Shown here in pieces: positions 27,525 to 36,385 of a DNA stretch of 64,000 nt (positions within the stretch are counted from its first letter, which is position 1; each line of letters begins with the position of its first letter). The position numbers and the translations under genes were made by a program. Under the pieces are notes generated by a model, which was not told where the DNA came from, did not search any database, and was given only the letters and a program-made list of their open reading frames with translations. Origin of the DNA: Flavobacterium araucananum (GTDB lineage: Bacteria > Bacteroidota > Bacteroidia > Flavobacteriales > Flavobacteriaceae); contig NZ_MUGS01000061.1 of assembly GCF_002222055.1 (NCBI RefSeq), forward strand, positions 1 to 64,000. Direction: 5' to 3'.

Positions 27525-28286
27525 ATGTTTTACAAAACGATTTCTCTGATGTTTTTATTCGGTTTTTTGGGTGCAAATGCGCAACAGAACGATTCTATAA
27601 CTAAAATTGATAGTACTTCACAACAATTAAAGTTCAATTACAAACAGTTAATTATTCCAGGTGTATTGATTGGTTATGGTGCAATTGGAATTGGAAATGA
27701 TCAACTCTTAAGTTTTAACCATCAAATCAAGAATGAGGTTACTGAAGATATCGATAATAAAATCACCATTGATGACTTCTCTCAATATGCACCTGCAGCA
27801 TCTGTTTATGCTTTGAATGCTTTTGGTGTAAAAGGTAAAAATAATATGCAGGATCGATCTGTAATATTTGTGACTTCGTATGCTATTATGGCTACCACCG
27901 TTTTGGGTTTAAAATCGCTTGTTCATGAAGAGCGCCCAGACGGAAGTTCGAATAACTCTTTTCCTTCAGGACATACCGCAACTGCTTTTGCCGGAGCTGA
28001 GTTTTTATGGCAGGAATACAAAGACAAATCGATTTGGTACGGAATTGCCGGTTATGCCGTAGCAACCGGAACGGGATTGTTTAGAATTTACAACAATCGC
28101 CATTGGTTAACAGATGTTGCCGCCGGAGCAGGTATTGGAATTTTAAGCACGAAACTGGCGTATTGGATGAATCCATATATCAGCAGAAAAATATTCAAAT
28201 CATCATCTGAAAGTAAATCAACTTCTATGATAATGCCTTTCTATAATGGGCAACAATATGGAGTGGGATTTGTGAAGGTTTTTTAG
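27525..28286 (+). CDS. PAP2 family phosphatase, exported
   Basis: The 253-residue protein begins with a signal peptide and carries the three PAP2 motifs: KSLVHEERPDG (about residue 125), FPSGHTATAFAG (about 145) and YNNRHWLTDVAAG (about 188), including the catalytic His pair and Arg. Members dephosphorylate lipid phosphates such as undecaprenyl pyrophosphate or phosphatidic acid at the membrane or in the periplasm. The C-terminal region after the motifs is short. It is monocistronic, with a promoter-overlapping inverted repeat upstream. Confidence 0.87.
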   Translation: MFYKTISLMFLFGFLGANAQQNDSITKIDSTSQQLKFNYKQLIIPGVLIGYGAIGIGNDQLLSFNHQIKNEVTEDIDNKITIDDFSQYAPAASVYALNAFGVKGKNNMQDRSVIFVTSYAIMATTVLGLKSLVHEERPDGSSNNSFPSGHTATAFAGAEFLWQEYKDKSIWYGIAGYAVATGTGLFRIYNNRHWLTDVAAGAGIGILSTKLAYWMNPYISRKIFKSSSESKSTSMIMPFYNGQQYGVGFVKVF

Positions 28287-28330
28287 ATTTCTTTTGCCAT
28301 AAAGGCACTAAGGCGCAAAGTTTATTTATA

Positions 28331-28485
28331 GCCACAGATTAAAAGGATTTTTCTTGAATGGCTTTGCCAAGTTTTTCTGCCACGAATTACACAAATTTAC
28401 ACAAATTCCATTCAAAATATAATCAAAATAATTTGTGCAAATTTGTGTAATTCGTGGCAAAGAAAAAATCCTTTTAATCTGTGGC
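28331..28485. repeat. Double inverted repeat, CACAGATT/CACGAATT family, copy 2
   Basis: Outer arms GCCACAGATTAAAAGGATTT and AAATCCTTTTAATCTGTGGC; inner 29-base arms (28379-28407 and 28430-28458) are reverse complements with one mismatch. It lies between two convergent genes and has the same nested plan as 23489-23673. Confidence 0.85.
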
Positions 28486-28495
28486 AAAAAACTTT

Positions 28496-29269
28496 TTACG
28501 TATTCGAAGTATTATTCTTAATCTCCATTACCTCTCTTTTTACCTCCAGAAGCAAATCTTTCATACTTTGAGATTCTGTCACTTCGTGTCGTTTGTCGCT
28601 TCGCCCAATGCTGCATTCATATTCCCAGATTTCTAAAATATCTGAGGCTTTGACCTCATAATTGGGATAAAAACGATTGTCTGATTCCAGAACTAAGGCA
28701 TTTTTTTTGTTCTTGTTGAGACGTTTGTACACCATTCCTTCATTTTTGGTAATCAGGATATACGTCTTACCATCCATCACCTCTCCCAGCCTTTCTACAT
28801 AACGACCAATAATAATAGAACCGTCTTCGTGTGGTGGCATTGAATCGCCTTCTACAGGAAATCCGCGGTGTTTTCCAGGTCCTAAAAACGGAAGAGAAAC
28901 TTGTTGCAGACTTTCAATATATTCCGGATCGGCGTATCCGTTTAAGTAACCTGCCTTTGCTTTTTGAGATACAATTTCGATATAATTCTCCCCAAAACTA
29001 TCTACCTGAATAGGTAAAATAAGTCGGTTACCTTCTAATTTTATCAAGTTTTCAATGTGTATCTTTCGTATATCGACAGACAATAATAAATCGATACTCA
29101 TATGAAAATATAAAGCAATCTGCTTTAAAATATCATACGGCGCTTCGGAGGTTCCATCTTCGTATTTAACGTATCTTCCTCGGGTAATTCTAAGGTTTTC
29201 AGCTAATTTCTCCTGAGATATTTTATGCTTAACCCTCAATGCTCTGATATTATCTGAAAATAAGGACAT
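28496..29269 (-). CDS. HTH-S24 self-cleaving repressor of the mutagenesis cassette
   Basis: The 257-residue protein has an XRE-type helix-turn-helix (1 to about 65; ISQEKLAENLRITRGRYVKY) and a C-terminal LexA/CI-type S24 domain. The likely cleavage site is Ala-Gly in KAKAGYLNG, the nucleophile Ser is in EGDSMPP and the general-base Lys in VYKRLNK, so RecA-stimulated self-cleavage is expected. It is divergent from umuD, with a shared 90-base promoter region carrying a palindrome. It most likely represses umuDC and itself and is inactivated by DNA damage. The C-terminal tail after the S24 domain is charged. Confidence 0.87.
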   Translation of the reverse strand: MSLFSDNIRALRVKHKISQEKLAENLRITRGRYVKYEDGTSEAPYDILKQIALYFHMSIDLLLSVDIRKIHIENLIKLEGNRLILPIQVDSFGENYIEIVSQKAKAGYLNGYADPEYIESLQQVSLPFLGPGKHRGFPVEGDSMPPHEDGSIIIGRYVERLGEVMDGKTYILITKNEGMVYKRLNKNKKNALVLESDNRFYPNYEVKASDILEIWEYECSIGRSDKRHEVTESQSMKDLLLEVKREVMEIKNNTSNT

Positions 29270-29296
29270 AATTTAATTTGTTATAATTTGGAACAA

Positions 29297-29349
29297 CAAA
29301 TATACAAAAAAATGTTATCATCTGTACTAATTTTGTAATATACAAAAAA
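29297..29349. promoter_or_regulatory. Divergent promoters and operators between repressor and umuD
   Basis: A minus-strand -7 element TATATTTG (29297-29304) and a plus-strand TAATTTTG (29328-29335) flank the centre. ATATACAAAAAA occurs twice as a direct repeat (29300-29311, 29338-29349), and the second copy is part of the palindrome TTTTGTA-ATA-TACAAAA (29331-29347). Repressor bound there would cover both promoters. Confidence 0.55.
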
Positions 29350-29367
29350 CAAAATTTTGAAGTGATT

Positions 29368-29817
29368 ATGAAATTGAGGAATATAAATACCACCAAATCA
29401 ATAGAATTATATATTCCTGATATAGGTTCAGAAATAAAACTACCTTTTTTTGATGTTGGTATCAGCGCTGGCTTTCCTTCGCCTGCTGATGATTTTATCG
29501 AATTATCGATTGATCTCAACAAAGAATTCATCAAACATAAATATACTACTTATTTTGCCAGAGTAAAAGGGCATTCTATGAAAAATGCCGGAATCAATGA
29601 TGGTGATTTATTGATTATTGATAAAAGTCTGGAACCGCAAAACAACAAAATTGCTGTTTGTCAAATTGATGGCGAATTTACTGTAAAGCGTATCAGAATA
29701 GAAAAAGACACAATATGGCTTATTGCCGAAAATGAAGATTATCAACCTCTAAAAGTAACTGCAGAAAATAATTTTGTGATTTGGGGAATTGTAATTCATA
29801 GTATCAAATCTTTTTAG
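29368..29817 (+). CDS. umuD: UmuD-like S24 peptidase
   Basis: The first ATG gives 149 residues; a GTG two codons upstream is less likely. The cleavage region ISAGFPSPADDFIE (Ala-Gly), the nucleophile Ser in KGHSMKNAG and the Lys in FTVKRIR match UmuD. After self-cleavage, UmuD' would join UmuC to form the error-prone polymerase V. It ends 21 bases before umuC. Confidence 0.9.
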   Translation: MKLRNINTTKSIELYIPDIGSEIKLPFFDVGISAGFPSPADDFIELSIDLNKEFIKHKYTTYFARVKGHSMKNAGINDGDLLIIDKSLEPQNNKIAVCQIDGEFTVKRIRIEKDTIWLIAENEDYQPLKVTAENNFVIWGIVIHSIKSF

Positions 29818-29838
29818 AAACAAAAAATACGTTTAGAA

Positions 29839-31098
29839 ATGTTTGCTTTAGTCGATTGTAACAATTTTTACGCTTCTTGTCAAAGAGTATTTGATCCACG
29901 TTTAAGAGAAAAACCTATCGTTATCCTCTCTAACAATGATGGTTGTGTAATTTCGCGTTCTGATGAAGCGAAAGCTTTGGGTATACCAATGGCTATTCCT
30001 GCTTTTAAGTATGAATCTATTTTTAAAGAAAAAAACATTTTTGTCTATTCTTCTAATTACCCGCTATATGGCGATATGAGTAATCGGGTAATGAACCTGC
30101 TTCGAACTTATACTCCCGAAATCGAAATTTACAGTATTGATGAAGCTTTCCTGAAATTTTCAGGTTACGACTTATTTGATCTGAATACGCTGGGGTTAAA
30201 AATGCGAAAAGAAGTGACACAAGGAACGGGTATTCCTGTCAGTATAGGTTTTGCTCCCACCAAAGCTTTATCTAAAATGGCGAATAAAATTGCTCGAAAA
30301 TTTGCAGATCGTACTCAGGGTGTCTATTGTATTGACTCTGAAGAAAAAAGAATTAAAGCCTTAAAGTGGACTAAAATTGAAGATGTTTGGGGAATTGGAA
30401 GAAAACATGCCAAACGGCTTAAATTAAAAAAAATCAACACAGCTTATGAATTTACGGAGCTTCCGGATGCTTGGGTCAGAAAAGAAATGTCTGTCGTAGG
30501 ACTTCGGTTAAAACATGAATTAGAAGGGAAACCAACTTTGGAATTAGAAGAAGTAGCAGACCGGAAAATGATTGCTACTACGAGATCTTTTGAAAAAAGA
30601 TATACCACTTATGAAGAAATATCAGAACGAATCAGCACGTTTACAGCTTCTTGTGCTGAGAAATTAAGACGTCAGGATTGTCATTGTAATATGGTAACGG
30701 TTTTTATTCAAACTAGTTTTTTAAAGGAGGAGAAATCGCATTATTCGCGAAGCATTACAATAACTACTGATTTTCCCACCAATTCGACAATAGAGCTTAA
30801 TGAGGCCGCACAAAAAGGATTTCAAGCTATTTTTAAAAAAGGGTATCGTTATAAAAAAGCAGGTGTAATTGTAATGGGATTGACACCAAATAATGAAACG
30901 CAGCTTAGTTTATTCGAAACTTCAAATCCTAAACATCAACCTTTAATGATTGCGATTGATAAAATGAATCGGAGTTATGGAAATAATAAAATTAAATTCG
31001 GCGTACAGTCTTTGGGACGGCAATGGAAAATGAGACAGAATAGATTATCTCCCAAGTTTTCTACTGTACTCAAAGATGTTATTACAATTAAAGTTTAA
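29839..31098 (+). CDS. umuC: UmuC-like Y-family DNA polymerase
   Basis: The 419-residue polymerase has the palm motifs ALVDCNNFYASC (catalytic Asp, residue 5) and EIYSIDEAFLKF (Asp-Glu, about residue 100), the SIGFAPTKALSKMANKIAR segment, and a clamp-binding peptide QLSLF (about residue 355). It performs translesion synthesis with UmuD'. Full length, no disruption; it is the second gene of the SOS-like operon and is followed by a nuclease 84 bases on. Confidence 0.93.
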   Translation: MFALVDCNNFYASCQRVFDPRLREKPIVILSNNDGCVISRSDEAKALGIPMAIPAFKYESIFKEKNIFVYSSNYPLYGDMSNRVMNLLRTYTPEIEIYSIDEAFLKFSGYDLFDLNTLGLKMRKEVTQGTGIPVSIGFAPTKALSKMANKIARKFADRTQGVYCIDSEEKRIKALKWTKIEDVWGIGRKHAKRLKLKKINTAYEFTELPDAWVRKEMSVVGLRLKHELEGKPTLELEEVADRKMIATTRSFEKRYTTYEEISERISTFTASCAEKLRRQDCHCNMVTVFIQTSFLKEEKSHYSRSITITTDFPTNSTIELNEAAQKGFQAIFKKGYRYKKAGVIVMGLTPNNETQLSLFETSNPKHQPLMIAIDKMNRSYGNNKIKFGVQSLGRQWKMRQNRLSPKFSTVLKDVITIKV

Positions 31099-31182
31099 AT
31101 GTTCTTAGATAAGAAACTATTACAGATTTAAATTTTAATAAACCAAATGAAAAACAATCGAAATTACGTTACATAAAGAAAG

Positions 31183-32562
31183 ATGAAAAAGCAAGAATAT
31201 GCCATAGTAGATATAGAAACCACCGGTGGTAACGCCAGTGGCAGCCGCATTACCGAAATTGCGATCATCATTCATGACGGAGAAAACGTGATTGATCGTT
31301 ATGAAACGCTTGTAAATCCGGAAAAAGAAATACCTGTTTCTATTTTTGCCCTGACCGGTATTAATAACGAAATGGTTCGTGATGCACCCATTTTTGACGA
31401 CATCTCAGAAAAGGTTTTAGAAATGCTTACGGATCGAATTTTCGTTGCTCATAATGTTAATTTCGATTATTCATTTGTACGTCACCAACTCGAACAAGCA
31501 GGTTTTAAATGGACAGCCAGAAAATTGTGTACGGTTCGGGCAACAAGAAAAATCAGACCCGGTTTAGGATCTTACAGTTTAGGAAATCTTTGCAATTCAT
31601 TAGATATATCTTTAGAAAACAGACATCGTGCCGGCGGAGATGCAGATGCTACCGCTCTATTATTTTCGAAATTACTAAACTGGGACGATGAAGGTCATAT
31701 TGAACAAATGATCAAAAATACGGCACAAGATCAGCGTTTACCACCTAACCTTCCGCCAGAAGATTTTAATAATTTACCCGAAAAACCAGGTGTATATTAT
31801 TTTTATAATGAGGTAAAAAAAGTAATCTATGTGGGAAAAGCGGTTAATATAAAAAAACGCGTTGCTTCTCATTTTAGCGGACATAAAATCAATCCACAAA
31901 GGCAACACTTCTTGCGGGATATTTACTCGATTTCTTTTGAAGTTTGTGGCAACGAGTTAATGGCTCTTCTATTAGAATGTACCGAAATCAAGCACCTTTG
32001 GCCAACCTATAACAGAGCATTAAAACGATTTGAACCAAAATTTGGATTGTATCAATATGAAGCCCGGAACGGATATAAATATCTGGCAATCGGTAAACTC
32101 AATAAATTTCAGTCGTGCATTGAGCATTTCAGCAGTATACACGAAGCAACAAATATACTACGGAGTTTGGCAGAACAATTTGAAATTGATTATAGATATT
32201 GCAAATATTCAAGACCTGAAGAAGGAGAAATATTTCAAAATAACGATATAAAAGATTTGCCGGATGTTTTGCTCCACAATGAACAGGTAGACAATGCTAT
32301 TGCTTTTTTATTAAACAACAGACCCACTTTTGCGATTATAGAAAAAGGGAGAACAGCGCAAGAACGAAGTTGCATCTGGATAGAAAATGGTCATTTTTAT
32401 GGTATGGGATATATTCCAACAGATGTCTCGATTACTGATCCTTTAGAAATAAAAAATTATGCTACGCCTTATAAAAGCAATCAATACATTGTGCAATTGA
32501 TTTTTGCTTATGCAGAGAAAAATCCCCGAAAAGTTTTTTTCAATAAAACCTTTTTAAAATAA
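31183..32562 (+). CDS. DEDDh exonuclease fused to a GIY-YIG nuclease domain
   Basis: The 459-residue protein joins an N-terminal DnaQ-like 3'-5' exonuclease (1 to about 170; VDIETTG, AHNVNFDYSF, HRAGGDADATALL give the DEDDh residues) to a UvrC/Cho-type GIY-YIG endonuclease (about 195-275; GVYYFYN, VIYVGKAVNIKKRV and a downstream catalytic Glu in LLLECTEIKH). A further 190-residue C-terminal region is not recognised. The fusion would give proofreading or end-trimming together with incision. Placed right behind umuDC, it probably acts in damage tolerance, though this is inferred. Confidence 0.87.
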   Translation: MKKQEYAIVDIETTGGNASGSRITEIAIIIHDGENVIDRYETLVNPEKEIPVSIFALTGINNEMVRDAPIFDDISEKVLEMLTDRIFVAHNVNFDYSFVRHQLEQAGFKWTARKLCTVRATRKIRPGLGSYSLGNLCNSLDISLENRHRAGGDADATALLFSKLLNWDDEGHIEQMIKNTAQDQRLPPNLPPEDFNNLPEKPGVYYFYNEVKKVIYVGKAVNIKKRVASHFSGHKINPQRQHFLRDIYSISFEVCGNELMALLLECTEIKHLWPTYNRALKRFEPKFGLYQYEARNGYKYLAIGKLNKFQSCIEHFSSIHEATNILRSLAEQFEIDYRYCKYSRPEEGEIFQNNDIKDLPDVLLHNEQVDNAIAFLLNNRPTFAIIEKGRTAQERSCIWIENGHFYGMGYIPTDVSITDPLEIKNYATPYKSNQYIVQLIFAYAEKNPRKVFFNKTFLK

Positions 32563-32619
32563 GGATATGAAATTAATCTAATTTTTAAAAATAGAGCTAT
32601 AAACTTAAAGTATTGACTT

Positions 32620-33246
32620 ATGACACTCTTTAGCGATACCGAATTATTTGCAACGGGTTTAAAAGGAAAAAAAATATTTGACCTCCCTGATGCAGAACTT
32701 ATTTTGATCGATAACTTCTTTACCAAAGAAGAATCTGATCGTTTTTATGAAAAATTACTTCATCAAACTAAATGGAGGGAATATGAAATGGAAATGTATG
32801 ATAAAATTGTTACAGCTCCCCGAATGATTTCCTGGTATGAAGACAAAGATAATACCGGAGCAGATCAAAATGGGCCTGACTGGACTTATGAATTATTAAC
32901 TATTAGAGGTCGGGTTGAAAGAGAAACTCAGCTTGATTTTAATAGTCTGTTGCTCAATTTATATCGAAACGGCAATGATGGTGTTTCCTGGCACAGCGAT
33001 AAAGAACATAATTCCGGACCCAACCCAATTATTGCTTCTGTCACTTTTGGAGAAACCAGAATGTTCAGGCTTCGCCATAAATTTCGCAAAGAAATTCCGC
33101 AAGTAGAAATTCCTTTACACCATGGATCTTTTTTATTAATGGCAGGAACAACCAATAGTTTCTGGCAACATCAGGTTCCTAAGACAAGCCGAAATGTATT
33201 GCCAAGAATCAATTTGACTTTTAGAAGAACTAAAAGAAGCGAATAA
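32620..33246 (+). CDS. AlkB-like 2-oxoglutarate/Fe(II)-dependent dioxygenase
   Basis: The 208-residue protein has the AlkB fold residues: SWHSDKEH (HxD iron ligands, about residue 125), the distal His in FWQHQVPKT and the RINLTFRR motif binding 2-oxoglutarate. The NLYRNGNDGVSWHSD segment is characteristic of the ALKBH2/3-like bacterial group. It would repair alkylated bases in nucleic acids by oxidative demethylation. It follows the nuclease gene by 57 bases and is likely part of the same damage-inducible transcript. Confidence 0.9.
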   Translation: MTLFSDTELFATGLKGKKIFDLPDAELILIDNFFTKEESDRFYEKLLHQTKWREYEMEMYDKIVTAPRMISWYEDKDNTGADQNGPDWTYELLTIRGRVERETQLDFNSLLLNLYRNGNDGVSWHSDKEHNSGPNPIIASVTFGETRMFRLRHKFRKEIPQVEIPLHHGSFLLMAGTTNSFWQHQVPKTSRNVLPRINLTFRRTKRSE

Positions 33247-33365
33247 TTTATAAACAACTCTAAATGAGATTTTTTTGACCCGATAACGATGAGGAAAATT
33301 CCTCCTCTAAAAGTTAAAATACTCAGTACATGAACCTTTTATTAGGCAGACCCTATCTTTTTTAC

Positions 33366-33373
33366 TACTTTTG
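33366..33373 (+). promoter_or_regulatory. Promoter -7 element of the DUF1810 gene
   Basis: TACTTTTG followed by CAACC, about 30 bases before the start codon, is identical to the element in front of prfC (51158-51165). No clear -33 TTG was found. It suggests the DUF1810 gene can be expressed without umuDC. Confidence 0.55.
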
Positions 33374-33402
33374 CAACCTTTTTTTATATATACATTACCA
33401 CA

Positions 33403-33864
33403 ATGGCTTATTCAAACAATGATTTATTGCGTTTTTTAGATGCGCAAAACAAACTTTATCTTACTGCCTTTTCTGAAATCAAAAAAGGAAAAAAAGAGAC
33501 ACACTGGATGTGGTTCATTTTTCCTCAGATTAAAGGATTGGGTACAAGCGATACTGCAAATTATTACGCCATTAACGATCTCAAAGAAGCTACCGAATTT
33601 CTGGAGCATCCTATTTTAGGAAAACATCTTATAGAAATTTCTGAACTATTTTTGACTTTTAAGAGAAAATCAGCAGACGGAATTTTAGGTGATCTGGATG
33701 CTCGTAAATTACGTTCCTCTATGACACTATTTTCTTTAATCGAAAATACAAATCCCATTTTCCAGGAAGTGTTAGACGCTTTTTTCTCCGGAGAATCAGA
33801 TCCCTTAACCTTGTCTATTATTAATTCATCTATAAAATCTTCTGTTGAGACTGAAATGGTGTAA
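33403..33864 (+). CDS. DUF1810 family protein
   Basis: The 153-residue protein carries the DUF1810 signature (RFLDAQ near the start, HWMWFIFPQIKGLG at about residue 30, SSMTLF near 108). The family is widespread, calpastatin-like in older annotation, and of unknown biochemical function, sometimes linked with NAD or DNA-damage related domains. It ends with a good terminator and has its own promoter-like element, so it may be only loosely tied to the preceding repair genes. Confidence 0.85.
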   Translation: MAYSNNDLLRFLDAQNKLYLTAFSEIKKGKKETHWMWFIFPQIKGLGTSDTANYYAINDLKEATEFLEHPILGKHLIEISELFLTFKRKSADGILGDLDARKLRSSMTLFSLIENTNPIFQEVLDAFFSGESDPLTLSIINSSIKSSVETEMV

Positions 33865-33903
33865 TTTACACTAACAGTTTTACAGATTATTTAAATTAAA
33901 AAG

Positions 33904-33946
33904 ACACTACGTTTTTTGCTTTTGCAAATTGGTAGTGTTTTTTTTT
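33904..33946 (+). terminator. Rho-independent terminator after the DUF1810 gene
   Basis: ACACTAC / GTAGTGT stem around an A/T-rich loop, followed by nine or more T residues. Confidence 0.8.
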
Positions 33947-33952
33947 GCCCGC

Positions 33953-34116
33953 GGGGTTTACGGATTAAACGGGTTTACACAGATTTATTTTTAAACTTTA
34001 TATTTTTGTTTCTTCTTATATATAAAAAAATGCCTTGTTAAAAACAAGGCATTTTTTGTATTCAATTATTGAGTAATAAAAAATCAGCATTCATCTGTTT
34101 AATCCGTAAAACCCGA
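33953..34116. repeat. Inverted repeat enclosing a hairpin, GGTTTACGGATTAAAC family
   Basis: The left arm GGGGTTTACGGATTAAAC is matched at the right by GTTTAATCCGTAAAACCC. A strong hairpin (34025-34057, AAAATGCCTTGTT / AACAAGGCATTTT) sits in the middle and probably terminates the permease gene. An 8-base periodic CTTAGNNN run follows at 34142-34174. No gene is present in this spacer. Confidence 0.7.
34025..34057. terminator. Bidirectional hairpin terminator downstream of the APC permease
   Basis: Perfect 15-base arms with a short A-rich loop and T-runs on both strands. It lies about 125 bases past the permease stop codon. Confidence 0.65.
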
Positions 34117-34181
34117 GGACAAATTTTTATCACATTTAAAAACTTAGAAACTTAGTATCTCAGCAACTTAGCACCTTTCCA

Positions 34182-35594
34182 TTAAGACTCTTTAGGTTTC
34201 GTTAAGTAATATACCGGAATTCCCGTTAGCATAATCAAAACTCCCCAACCACAAGTTGAGAATTTTGTCAGTAATAACGAAATACAAACTGCTGCAGCAA
34301 TTACAATATATAACATTGGTAAAAACGGATATCCAAAAGCCTTATAAGGTCGCTCTGCATCCGGCATTTTTTTTCGTAAAATAAAAATTCCATAGATTGT
34401 TAAAATGTAGAAAATCAAAACAATTATGATTACAAAATCTAATAAATCACCATATTTTCCTGTCAAACATAAAGCCGAAGCCCAAATACATTGTGCCCAT
34501 AAAGCCCATGCAGGAACACTGGATTTGTTTAAAACAGCTGCTTTTTTAAAGAATAAACCATCTGTAGCCATTGTATAATATACCCTGGCTCCTGCCATGA
34601 TTAAACCATTGTTGCAGGCAAAAGTCGAAATCATAATCATGATTGCAATAATCAACGTTCCGATATTCCCAAAAATATATTGCGAAGCGACTACCGCTAC
34701 CCTATCTGATTTTGCTGTTGCAATTTCGTCTAGCGGAATAACCGCCAAATACATCAAATTGGTCAGGACATAAATAATCGTTACAATAAACGTCCCTAAA
34801 AACAAACTGAAACCTACATTTCGTTTTGGATTTTTAATTTCTCCTGCAATAAAAGTAACCCCGTTCCAGGCATCACTGGAAAATAAAGATCCAACCATTG
34901 CGGCCGAAATTCCGGTAATCAATGCCGTCCCGCTAATAGGCAACCATGAACCTGTATCTTTATTAAAAGAACGCGTTGTCCAGGCATCTGTCCAGTTTGC
35001 ATCCCAAACAGAAGCTTTTGCAGCCAATGTCAATCCAAAAACAATTAAGCCCAACAATGATAAAATTTTGATAATCGTAAGAACCGTTTGCAAAATTTTT
35101 CCGTTTTTGACACCCCGGCTGTTAATGAACGTAAGCAAAACAATTGTTAGAATCGAAACAATCTGTGCTGCATTGAGTTTAAACGAACCTAACTCATACA
35201 ATATATTTTCGTCGCTTAAAGGCTCATACAAATAAGCTGCAAATTTTGAGAAAGCTACACCAACGGCAGCAATCGTTCCGGTCTGAATTACAGCAAAAAA
35301 ACTCCAGCCATACAAAAAGGCAATTAATTTATTGTACGCCTCTTTTAGATATACATATTGTCCTCCTGCTTTTGGGAACATTGCACTCAACTCGCCATAA
35401 CTTACAGCAGCGATAATTGTAATTAATCCTGAGATAAGCCAAATCAATGTTAGCCATCCGGCTGAACCTACTTGTCTGGCGATATCGGCGCTTACGATAA
35501 ATATTCCCGATCCAATCATAGAACCAACCACAAGCATGGTTCCGTCTAATAATCCGAGTTCTCTTTTAAAATGTTCTTGGTCGTTTTCTTCCAT
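34182..35594 (-). CDS. APC family amino-acid permease
   Basis: The 470-residue protein has about 12 membrane helices and the APC N-terminal signature GTMLVVGSMIGSGIF (helix 1 substrate-binding glycines, about residue 18). The spacing of helices and the AERPYKAFGYPFLP segment before helix 11 point to the LAT/cationic amino-acid transporter branch. It moves amino acids across the inner membrane; specificity cannot be read from sequence. It is monocistronic. Confidence 0.9.
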   Translation of the reverse strand: MEENDQEHFKRELGLLDGTMLVVGSMIGSGIFIVSADIARQVGSAGWLTLIWLISGLITIIAAVSYGELSAMFPKAGGQYVYLKEAYNKLIAFLYGWSFFAVIQTGTIAAVGVAFSKFAAYLYEPLSDENILYELGSFKLNAAQIVSILTIVLLTFINSRGVKNGKILQTVLTIIKILSLLGLIVFGLTLAAKASVWDANWTDAWTTRSFNKDTGSWLPISGTALITGISAAMVGSLFSSDAWNGVTFIAGEIKNPKRNVGFSLFLGTFIVTIIYVLTNLMYLAVIPLDEIATAKSDRVAVVASQYIFGNIGTLIIAIMIMISTFACNNGLIMAGARVYYTMATDGLFFKKAAVLNKSSVPAWALWAQCIWASALCLTGKYGDLLDFVIIIVLIFYILTIYGIFILRKKMPDAERPYKAFGYPFLPMLYIVIAAAVCISLLLTKFSTCGWGVLIMLTGIPVYYLTKPKES

Positions 35595-36061
35595 GGTTTT
35601 GTTTTTTGGGTTGGCTAAAGATATACTTTTTTCTCAAATTTTAGATTTTAGATTGTTGATTTTAGATTCTTATTTATATCCCTCAAATTCAGACAAGATG
35701 AGGCCTTTTTTAAACTAAAATTCCAATTCAGAATATAAATTTCAAGTACTATGGCGTGTCCCTTCGGGTCGGGCTTTCGGCTATATCTTTTGTTTCGTTT
35801 CTCTTCACAAAAGGATACCGCCTCTATCTCTCACGCAAATCACAATTTCATAAGAAGTTTCAGCTAACAATTATATTTACGGATTTCCATAGAATAATAC
35901 TTTTTCATCTATATACATTTGCATACAATAAGACTATTTATCTAAGTAAATAAAAACTTTCTTTACTGTTTATCCCATTATATATAATACTAATCAAGCT
36001 CGTTCCAAATAAAACACACCATTACTAGTAATAATAAAAACAATTTAAAACAAACATTATT
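35595..36061. other. AT-rich spacer with a dispersed repeat
   Basis: Near 35637-35668 TTTTAGATTTTAGATTGTTG is a run of TTTTAGATT words. An element at 35753-35838 is listed separately. Nothing else is recognised. Confidence 0.55.
35753..35838. repeat. Dispersed element with variable hairpin core, copy 3 (diverged)
   Basis: Read on the minus strand it contains ATCCTTTTG, a short AT-rich loop, CAAAAGATATAGCCG and then GCCCGACCCGAAGGGACACG. The CTTTTG/CAAAAGAT framework is as in 882-967 and 22190-22306, although the outer blocks differ. Confidence 0.55.
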
Positions 36062-36277
36062 ATGCCACTTATTAACTGTCCTGAATGTAATACAAAAGTA
36101 TCAGATCAAGCTAACAAATGTCCACAATGTGCTTATCCCATTAAATCAAATAATGAAATTACGTCCAAAAATAATGAAGGTTGTTTTCTTCAAACATTAA
36201 ATTTTGGATGCATGTTTTTTGTGGTCACAATTGGAGTTGTTTTCTTGTTCATATTTCTAGTAAGTATATTCTCTTAA
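36062..36277 (+). CDS. Small zinc-ribbon membrane protein
   Basis: The 71-residue protein has an N-terminal zinc ribbon (CPEC and CPQC pairs, residues 6-23) and one membrane helix (about 48-70). Zinc ribbons of this type occur on many small bacterial membrane proteins with no known role. It is followed within 110 bases by two further tiny genes. Confidence 0.72.
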   Translation: MPLINCPECNTKVSDQANKCPQCAYPIKSNNEITSKNNEGCFLQTLNFGCMFFVVTIGVVFLFIFLVSIFS

Positions 36278-36385
36278 CCATACTAGAAAAAATGGTACAT
36301 ACGTCCAACCACATACGCGAAGTGCACCGAGAAGAAAATAATTCAAAAATCTTATATTCTAAATCTAAAAGAAATAAAATCAAAT

